Part shown: in pieces, positions 55,251 through 64,000 of the stretch
How the letters are laid out: each line of letters begins with the position of its first letter
How positions within the stretch are numbered: position 1 is the stretch's first letter
Assembly (NCBI RefSeq): GCF_021462225.1
Contig: NC_061797.1
Location: 1,047,001-1,111,000 of the forward strand
From: Girardinichthys multiradiatus
Lineage: Eukaryota; Chordata; Actinopteri; Cyprinodontiformes; Goodeidae
Direction of reading: 5' to 3'
DNA: 64,000 nucleotides
Made by a program: the position numbers and the translations under genes
The notes under the pieces: model-generated
Database searches by the model: none
Told to the model about the DNA's origin: nothing
Seen by the model: the letters and a program-made list of their open reading frames with translations, nothing else

Positions 55251-55554
55251 GTAAGTTCACTGCCCGTTTTCTACACCGCACTGTTACTCATAGCGAACCT
55301 AACTTTACATTACACCTATGGGTTCAAGCTGACATGACAAATTGTAGTTAGTTTTCCACAGCAGTAGGCACTTAAAGGGGACATAAAGTGGTTTTAAATC
55401 CTTCCGTTTTACACTTACACTATTCAGTTGTGGTCTGTATTAAGTGCAACCGCAATGCTTTGGTCTGAATTCCTTGTTATTGTAGCTCCACAGCCCCCTC
55501 TTTTACCCTCGTTCTGAGGTGTGTCTGAGAACAAGTTGTTTTGTCTGTTTTGCT
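55251..55554. other. Intron start, no element recognised
   Basis: Begins with the splice donor GTAAGT. Nothing else is recognised up to the AATTC-type tail of the L2 element. Confidence 0.6.
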
Positions 55555-56906
55555 GAATTCAATTCAGTTTTATTTATATAGCGCCAATTCACAATACATG
55601 TTGTCTCAAGGCACTTCACAAAAGTCAGGTTCATACATTCCAATTAATCCTAACCATTGAACAGTGCAGTCAGATTCAGTTATTTATTCAAATTGGATAA
55701 AACGTTTTTCTATCTAAGGAAACCCAGCAGATTGCATCCAGTCAGTGACTTGCAGCATTCACTCCTCCTGGATGAGCATGTAGAGACAGTGGACAGTCAC
55801 TGGTGTTGACTTTGCAACAATCCATCATACATGTAGCGACAGTGGAGAGGAAAAACTCCCTTTTAACAGGAAGAAACCTCCAGCAGAACCAGAACCAGGC
55901 TCAGTGTGAGCAGCCATCTGCCACGACCGACTGGAGGTTTGAGAGAACAGAGCAGAGACACAAAGAGAACAAAGAAGCACTGATCCAGGAGTACTTTCTA
56001 TGGGAAGGAAAGTAAATGTTAATGGATGTAGCTCCTTTAGTCGTTTCATCTAGAAAGAAAGAACAGATAAACTCTGAGCCAGTTTTCAAGGTTAGAGTCT
56101 GAAAGAGAGCACATAGAGTTAGTTACTGTAAAAGCTCAGTCAGTAGCTATGTCTAGGAGAGAGAAAGGGTTAAACACTGAAAGACAGGGCCAAGTGGATC
56201 ATTGGTAGAAGGTGAGCATTAAGTTGTTGCCAGCAGAAGCTCGGACGATGCCCCTCTCCAGAAAGGTGTCACAGGTAAACACAGAGTCAGGCCAGCTGGA
56301 GCTTCTAGGAAGAGAAAAGAGGGAGAACATAAAGTAAAAAAACTGAAATAACAGCAAATAATGCAGAATTGGAGAGCAGTATGAGAATATAGCAGAGAGA
56401 GTGAAAGTGGTCATTATGTCCTCCAGCAGCCTAAGCCTATAGCAGCATAACTACAGAGATAGCTCAGGATAACCTAAGCCACTCTAACTATAAGCTTTAT
56501 CAAAAAGGAAAGTTTTAAGCCTAGCCTTAAAAGTAGACGGGGTGTCTGCCTCACGGACTAAAACTGGGAGCTGGTTCCACAGGAGAGGAGCCTGATAACT
56601 AAAGGATCTGCCTCCCATTCTACTTCTAGAGACTCTAGGAACCACCAGTAAACCTGCAGTCTGAGAACAAAGTGCTCTGTTAGGAACATATGGAACAATC
56701 AGATCTCTGATGTATGATGGAGCTAGATCATTAAGGGCTTTATATGTGAGGAGGAGAATTTTAAATTCTATTCTGGATTTAACAGGGAGCCAATGAAGGG
56801 AAGCTAAAATAGGAGAAATATGATCTTTTTAATTTTTATCAGAACTCTTGCTGCAGCATTTTGAATCAGCTGAAGGCTTTTAACTGCATTTTGTGGACAT
56901 CCTGAT
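55555..56906 (-). mobile_element. L2 LINE, 3' end with UTR
   Basis: 3' terminus AATTCAATTCAGTTTTATTTA at 55555, a UTR of about 900 bp, then the C-terminal ORF2 codons (SGCPQNAVKSLQLIQNAAAR near 56880). 56415-56906 matches 1-780 of the window. It is 5'-truncated at 56906. The coding part carries frameshifts. Confidence 0.92.
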
Positions 56907-57644
56907 GGTGAAAACGTTGTATATAACAATAGTAAAAACATTGTACATCTCCCTCTCTTTCTCTCTTCATTAAACCCGAAAAACATCAGTCAACAGCTGG
57001 ACAAGGCTTTGAAGTCATGGCTTTTATGAGTACAAGCACTGTAGGCAGTGCATTATGCAGTCAAGTATGGAAGCTGATGGGAAGAAAATTTCAAGTGTTT
57101 TTCATAAGGTACCGAAATGTCCACCTCTCTGGTCCTCTTTTTAAAAGAAACATCAGGACAGAAGCCACTTAATGTGTTTTAAGCATTGTGGTTAATTGTG
57201 CACCAAACATCTTCTGACATTACCTGTCTAAGAGTGTGGTGGCGGCTGCGGTTTCCCCCCCAGTCTACGACTACACAAGGGCTAAGTGTAGGAGGAGGGG
57301 GAGAGGCAAGGCCGAGTACTTGTGCTTGTGTGATTGAGAACTCCACTGAAAAGTGGAGGGTAAGCTACTTCTAGGCTCATTTGCATACTAAATGTTGATT
57401 GGGTGTTAACTGGAGGACTGGGGTGGTGAGCGATGAGGGGAGCTCTCTGCTGACAGCAGAGAGGAGATCACTTATAGATGACTAAAAAGCTTCTGCCTCA
57501 CAACAGATTTAATTAATCGCCCCTGCGTATAGTTGGCCTATATAGAGAATAGAAAAATATGAACGGACTGAAAAATATGACCTAGACAGAATATAAAGAT
57601 ATCTACGCCCCTGGAGAGACTAAATTCAACTTTTCTGGACTCCT
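56907..57644. other. Non-coding, nothing recognised
   Basis: Unique-looking sequence with a GGAGGAGGGGGAG purine patch near 57290; no gene seen. Confidence 0.4.
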
Positions 57645-58030
57645 ACATAGGGATGGGTATCAAATTCAGTAGTAGGTACTGATCGAATTCCGCCAGTACT
57701 ACCGAGTACCTATTCACGTAAAATCAAGTGTTACCATGTTTCGGTTCTTAAACGTGTCATTGTGACACTGAGGGAGTGGAAGAGGGGACAATTTTCCATG
57801 CCGGTCATTAACACAGCATAGCATGCACAAGAGTGTAATGATGTCAGTAGCCACTGGTACAAGCATGGCTCATAGTAAGCGCTTGAAAGTATGGCTCCAC
57901 TTTTCAAAATGCGATCCAGATTACTGTCACTGCAATATTTGTGACGCGAAGTGCAATGCCAGCAGTGGAATACTAAGCACCTGGTAAAGCACAAGATTTT
58001 TTTCATTGCTGAAGAGTGTAAAATTTTTGA
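57645..58030 (+). mobile_element. hAT-like element fragment with BED zinc finger
   Basis: TAGGGATGGGTATCAAATTC near 57647 resembles a fish hAT terminus. From ATG 57865 the sequence reads MAHSKRLKVWLHFSKCDPDY then CHCNICDAKCNASSG, a BED-type zinc finger (aromatic start, then Cys-x2-Cys). The closing His residues (NTKHLVKH) need a one-base shift near 57967. This is the N-terminal DNA-binding part of a hAT transposase or a ZBED relative; the rest is absent. Confidence 0.65.
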
Positions 58031-58649
58031 CAGCCTCAAATGGGTTAAATGCTTTGCATTCGGGGTTCAGAGTTCTTACCAGTTTCTTTTGTTCTCTATA
58101 GTTCGGTCCTTTTGGTTCCTCTCATAGCTGGGCCCCAACATAATGGAGTGGACAATATGATCACATAAACAGGTGTTAATGAAGTCATTATAAAGACAAA
58201 AAACACTTTGATTCATTCAACATTAACACATTTTAATTATTACTTTCTGTTGTTTTTCTTTGAGTATAAATACCCATTAATATTTCTAAAGGGTAAATAT
58301 CACATTTAATCAATTTAAATTGAATAAACCAGATGTTTGGATGGTAAATTAAATGTTAAACAATAATTATTAAATGTTCATTTAAGGATTTAAGTCTAAG
58401 GACAATCAGCACAGGTTTGAAATCCTAACTTCCAGCGATACAGAATTAGAGGGACACTAGATTTAATGAGAAGATGTTTATTTCAGTCGTTAGATGGAGA
58501 CAAAAAAATTACTTGATAATATCTCTGTCATGGCCCAATAAAAGCAGGTAGATGTAGTCATAATTGGTCATAATTTACTTTGTTCAATTAATTTATGAAT
58601 CATGTCTATAATCCTAATCTTTACAAAGGTAACAGCAAGTTACAATTAA
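58031..58649. other. Non-coding, unassigned
   Basis: AT-rich, no motif recognised. The part nearest 58649 could be the outer 3' UTR of the following L1. Confidence 0.4.
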
Positions 58650-61600
58650 TTTAATGGATATGGTGACTGTTGGATGTGGTTAAATCCACATTAATAATTC
58701 AGTAAACCTGATTAACATTTCATAATAAGGATTTTCAGTGAGACTGTGTCCTTTCAGTTGTTATGTAGATTTTGATATACAATAACTTATCCTTTTTTAT
58801 TCAGTAGAAAACACAGATCCATTGTGTCAGATCAGATAATATAACTACAGTCACAAAAGAGGAGGATTACAAAGAGTTGTGTTGCACTTTTTCTTTAACC
58901 ACAGAGTAAGCTGCATCCCATGCTCTCTTTATTTTCTGGCTGGCCGCATGCATCCTGGCTACTGATCTCTCCATCATAACAAAATCTAGGAAAGAGTTGG
59001 CTCATTGTTGCCAAGGCAATAAATGTGGTGGCTGCTATTCACAGTGCCAACATCTTCTTAGCTGCAGTAAGGCCTGCCCACATTATGCGTTTTTGTTGAG
59101 GGGAAAGTCCTACTGTGGAATTATCTTTGAGCATGCTTATCTCTCCACTTAGGGAAGAAAAAGGGCTTATTCCCAATAAGAATAGAAAATTTGTTAAATA
59201 TAGGAGAATGTTTATGCCATTTCAGATTGGCATTTGTATGATTCAAACCTGTATGATAAGTTCTAAGCAGATAAGAAATTATGGGGCCAAATTGTAATTT
59301 GGCCTTTTTAGGAGGTATGTTAAGAGTACATTAGGTCCTGTAGCCTGTGTGGTCTGGAGAGATTCTCTTCAGTTGGTTTCCAAGAAACGAAGGCCTTGGG
59401 ACTACACCATACAAGCAGAGGCTTGAACACCAAAAGGACATCTTGAAGTTCGGTAGAGCTAAGTTAAGTGTTCTAAATTTCAGACGTTTCTTCCCATTCC
59501 AAATTAATTTAGATATAATAGTGTAGCTTTTCCTAGTAACCCTTTGAGAGGAATCATTGAGGAATAAAAGTTTACACGCGGAAGAACATCCATTTTAATT
59601 ATTGACACACAGGCTTGAAGAGATTTTGGGAGTTTTACTCAGTGTTGTAGATCTTTCTCAATAAGGTTAAATGCACTCTGAAAGTTATGTGAGGCTATAC
59701 GAAATATGGAGGGAGAGATGTAAATCCCAATGTATCTGCAATGCTTCACCACTGGAATAAGAGATGGCAAAGGCAGAGCTTGTATGACTGAATTTAAAGG
59801 GAACAATGACAACTTGCTGCAGTTAATTTTATAACCAGATAGTAAGCCAAACATATCAAGATGGATGGTAAATGAGGTGAAGAGAGACCCTGTGTTGCCA
59901 ATGTGGAGTAGAATATCATCCACATATAAAGAAATGCTGTTCAGTGTCCTTGACTGAGATAGGGAGGACTACGATGTTGTCTAATTTTCTGGGCCAATGG
60001 TTTGGGAGAGTAGTAGGGAAATGGGGCAGCCCCGGCGAGTACCCCTTAGTATGGGAAACAGAGAGGAACAAGTATTACTCATATACACCATCGAAGAGGG
60101 GTTAGCATAAAGAACCTTTAAAATTTGGATAAATTGTAAGCTTAGTCTGAAATTGTCCAAGGTGGCCCAAAGATAAGGCCACTCCAGTCTGTCAAATGTA
60201 TTTTTGGCGTCAAGAGACACGACTGAGCAGGGGAAATCAAATGTCTCTGCTGCAGGAATAATGCTAATCTGGTTTTTATAAATCCGGTCTGATCATTATG
60301 TATCAGTCTGGACAAATATCTTTCAAGATGCATGGCAAGCACTTTAACATAAAGTTTGACATCCCCATTCAGAAGGGACAAGGGTCTGTAATTACTACAT
60401 TGAGCCGGTTCCTTATTTGGTTTAAGAAGTAATGTGATTATTGCGGAATTGGTGCTTGGGTTAACTGAGCCTTTGTCAATTGCAACATTAATAATATCCA
60501 ACAATGGTGGGATGAGTATGTCCCAGAAGGCAAGGTCTCTGGTGGAATACCGTCCCAACCTGGGGATTTGCCTTTTTTCATGATGACGAGGGCTTTTTTT
60601 CAACTCTTCTAACATAATGTGGGCACTAATTTTTTCTGAATCTTGGGCAGCAAGAGAGCAAGCTCAAGATCCTGAAAAAAACACACAGATCTCAATGTTC
60701 AACACTATTTCAGATCAGCAAAGGTAGGAATAATAAGTTTTGAATGCTGAGTTAATTTCGCAGAGTTCAGTTAGGGTACCAGTAGGTGTTTGGATCGTTA
60801 TAATGTTGGAGTATTTCTCATTTTGTTTCAGTCTTATGGCCAGTAAATGGCTCGGTCTAGATTCGTTAAAATAATAATTTCTTCTAGTTATTTGAATTAG
60901 GAATTCAGCTCTTTGCCTTATGGGTGAGTTTAGCTCAGTTTTAGTCGCGGATATTTTCCGCGAAGCTCCCCATTCTGTGTATCCTATTGTTCTAATTCAA
61001 GTAGATTAAGAGTTTCCTCCATTTCACATGTTTTCTGAAGTTTCATTAGGTGAGATGAGAAGGAGATTGTTGTATTTCTAATTGATCCTTTAATCGCATC
61101 CCAGAAAAACCTGGGATCCTCTACCGACCCTGCGTTAATTTCTAAAAAGGTTTTTAAAGCACTAAGAAAGACATTGCAGAACTCCTAATTTCTGAGAAGT
61201 AATATATTAAATTGGCAACACAAAGCTTTAGAAGGAGTGTCTCTAAGCATTAAATGAACTGATACGATGCTGTGATCCGATAGTTAACAAGGGAAAATTA
61301 CATTATGGATTTCAGAGAAAGAATTAGTAGACACTAACAGATAATCTAACCTGGAGAAAGACTGATGTCTGGCTGAATAGAAAGTATATTGTTTGCAGGT
61401 GGGGTTAACTACATGTTATAAGTTTACCAGACTGAAGGATGATAGGAGATCTTATAGTTCTTTGGATGCTCGTATTTGTGTGAAGTAGGAAAGTTACGCT
61501 GATTTATCCAGCATTAGATTGGCACTGGCATCCATGTCAGCACCTATAATGAATGGTCATGTAGCTGTGTCAAAATTGAAGTTAATTTAGAGAAGAAATC

Positions 61601-61960
61601 CGGTTTATATAGAGATGGAGCATAAATAGAAATAAAGGCAAATTCATGACCTGAGATTATGGGTTTGACGTACGAAATCCTGCCGTCATCACTTTCATAT
61701 TTCCCTTGTATATTCAGTGAGAGATTCTGTTGTAGTACAATTAATGAGCCTCTGTTTTTTGAGCCCAAGGATGCAGATGCAGCTGATGTGAAATGTTGTG
61801 ATAATTCAAAGATGCAACATCTCAACAGTAACAACCATATAGAGATCCATACCCACCCATGTGACCCTGTCGCCATGGCCCCATAGCTCTCCAAAAAACA
61901 TTAGAGAGCAGAACATGCATAATATAACAAACAATCAACATAACAAACAGCTCTTAACGA
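58650..61960 (-). mobile_element. L1-clade LINE, near full ORF2, degraded
   Basis: Minus strand, continuous from endonuclease (~61900) through reverse transcriptase (60600-59640) to the C-terminus and 3' UTR (59480-58650). Its 3' part is the intact counterpart of 49353-54244. ORF1 was not found. Confidence 0.85.
58900..61894 (-). pseudogene. L1 ORF2 endonuclease-reverse transcriptase, many breaks
   Basis: Pieces, N to C: endonuclease GKYESDDGRISYVKPIISGH with EFAFISIYAPS; linker GSVEDPRFFWDAIKGSIRNT near 61100; reverse transcriptase NYRPLSLLNGDVKLYVKVLA, HNDQTGFIKTR, SLDAKNTFDRLEWPYLW (first palm Asp), GTRRGCPISLLL and the catalytic YVDDILLHIGNTG; then KMDVLPRVNFYSSMIPL and the SILIGN-PFFFPKWRDK tail. 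At least five frame changes and several stops. The GTRRGCP motif has lost the usual QGCP Gln. Confidence 0.82.
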
Positions 61961-62002
61961 GCCTAGGTTACCCCAAAACATTGGACCCTTGATCCTAGAG
62001 TA

Positions 62003-63312
<1,310 letters not shown>

Positions 63313-63314
63313 TA

Positions 63315-64000
63315 CAGGTCCTTCTCAAAATATTAGCATATTGTGATAAAGTTCATTATTTTCCATAATGTCATGATGAAAATTTAACATTCATATATTT
63401 TAGATTCATTGCACACTAACTGAAATATTTCAGGTCTTTTATTGTCTTAATACGTATGATTTTGGCATACAGCTCATGAAAACCCAAAATTCCTATCTCA
63501 CAAAATTAGCATATCATTAAAAGGGTCTCTAAACGAGCTATGAACCTAATCATCTGAATCAACGAGTTAACTCTAAACACCTGCAAAAGATTCCTGAGGC
63601 CTTTAAAACTCCCAGCCTGGTTCATCACTCAAAACCCCAATCATGGGTAAGACTGCCGACCTGACTGCTGTCCAGAAGGCCACTATTGACACCCTCAAGC
63701 AAGAGGGTAAGACACAGAAAGAAATTTCTGAACAAATAAGCTGTTCCCAGAGTGCTGTATCAAGGCACCTCAGTGGGAAGTCTGTGGGAAGGAAAAAGTG
63801 TGGCAGAAAACGCTGCACAACGAGAAGAGGTGACCGGACCCTGAGGAAGATTGTGGAGAAGGGCCGATTCCAGACCTTGGGGGACCTGCGGAAGCAGTGG
63901 ACTGAGTCTGGAGTAGAAACATCCAGAGCCACCGTGCACAGGCGTGTGCAGGAAATGGGCTACAGGTGCCACATTCCCCAGGTCAAGCCATTTCTGAACC
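63315..64000 (+). mobile_element. Tc1-like transposon family A, copy 3 (cut by window end)
   Basis: TA at 63313-63314, then CAGGTCCTTCTCAAAATATT, near-identical to copy 1 at 11892. It is inserted into the 5' part of the Tc1-B element. Confidence 0.95.
63643..64000 (+). CDS. Tc1-A transposase, N-terminal part (runs off window)
   Basis: ATG at 63643, open to the window end (119 codons): both helix-turn-helix modules and the basic GRKKCGRKR stretch. Differences from copy 1 are few (for example EQISCSQS for ERIGCSQS). Whether the catalytic domain is intact cannot be seen. Confidence 0.9.
   Translation, partial: MGKTADLTAVQKATIDTLKQEGKTQKEISEQISCSQSAVSRHLSGKSVGRKKCGRKRCTTRRGDRTLRKIVEKGRFQTLGDLRKQWTESGVETSRATVHRRVQEMGYRCHIPQVKPFLN

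Noticed and set aside
49353..59486. Segmental duplication of a host region between ~49-54 kb and ~58-59 kb
   Set aside because: The shared sequence encodes the L1 ORF2 C-terminus and continues into a longer L1 at 59487-61960, so it is two copies of one LINE rather than duplicated host DNA.
30331..61960. The two L1 pieces (29959-31935 and 58650-61960) as halves of one split element
   Set aside because: Both contain the same region after the catalytic box, so they overlap and must be separate insertions.

Overview
The window is vertebrate, almost certainly teleost, nuclear DNA. The evidence is spliced coding exons with consensus splice sites (an efl1-like first coding exon at 55151-55250 on the plus strand and an RBBP4-like exon at 14153-14298 on the minus strand) set in a dense mixture of fish-type mobile elements: L2, L1, Rex1/Babar-like and Rex3/RTE-like LINEs, a sushi-ichi-like Gypsy, gamma/epsilon-like endogenous retroviruses, several Tc1 families and hAT pieces. 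There are no bacterial features. Species cannot be named from the sequence alone.

Layout. 1-2330 is an L2 LINE (minus). 3247-4237 is a gag-protease remnant of an LTR element (minus). 4741-13560 is a degraded endogenous retrovirus (plus), gag through integrase. Its gag is split by a 1.3-kb retroposon that encodes a small membrane protein (6309-7595), and its integrase by a complete Tc1 with an unbroken transposase (11892-13499). 14.1-16.2 kb holds the RBBP4-like exon, a Rex3 tail and a SINE-like patch. 16192-18668 is a Gypsy gag-protease fragment joined through TTAGGG telomeric repeats to a truncated Tc1. 18680-20828 is a Rex1-like LINE (minus). 21547-25282 contains three Tc1 copies, one inserted inside its sibling. 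25.3-32.3 kb has a Rex3 tail, a TA microsatellite, L2 tail, an inverted-repeat element carrying the second copy of the small membrane-protein gene, and an L1 fragment.

32.4-49.3 kb is a cluster of Helitron-like non-autonomous repeats. It has three arrays of a ~23-bp 'ATCAGAACCAG' minisatellite, hairpins beside CTAG ends, a large inverted duplication, a 1.2-kb solo LTR and a truncated retrovirus (LTR plus partial gag). 49353-54244 is an L1 3' end carrying three nested insertions: a Rex1-like LINE, a solo LTR inside that LINE, and a second solo LTR. 54.2-55.3 kb is the probable efl1 promoter and first coding exon. The remainder, apparently efl1 intron 1 or flank, holds an L2 tail, a hAT fragment with a BED finger, a second L1 (58650-61960), a broken Tc1, and a third copy of the intact-type Tc1 running off the end.

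Apart from the two exons, nothing looks like a cellular gene. The genes form no pathway; they are layers of parasites, and the nesting gives relative insertion ages. The most interesting signals are a possible 2H-phosphoesterase-like region between protease and reverse transcriptase in the retrovirus, the small membrane-protein retroposon family, the Helitron-like minisatellite cluster, the intact Tc1 and the telomere-repeat junction.
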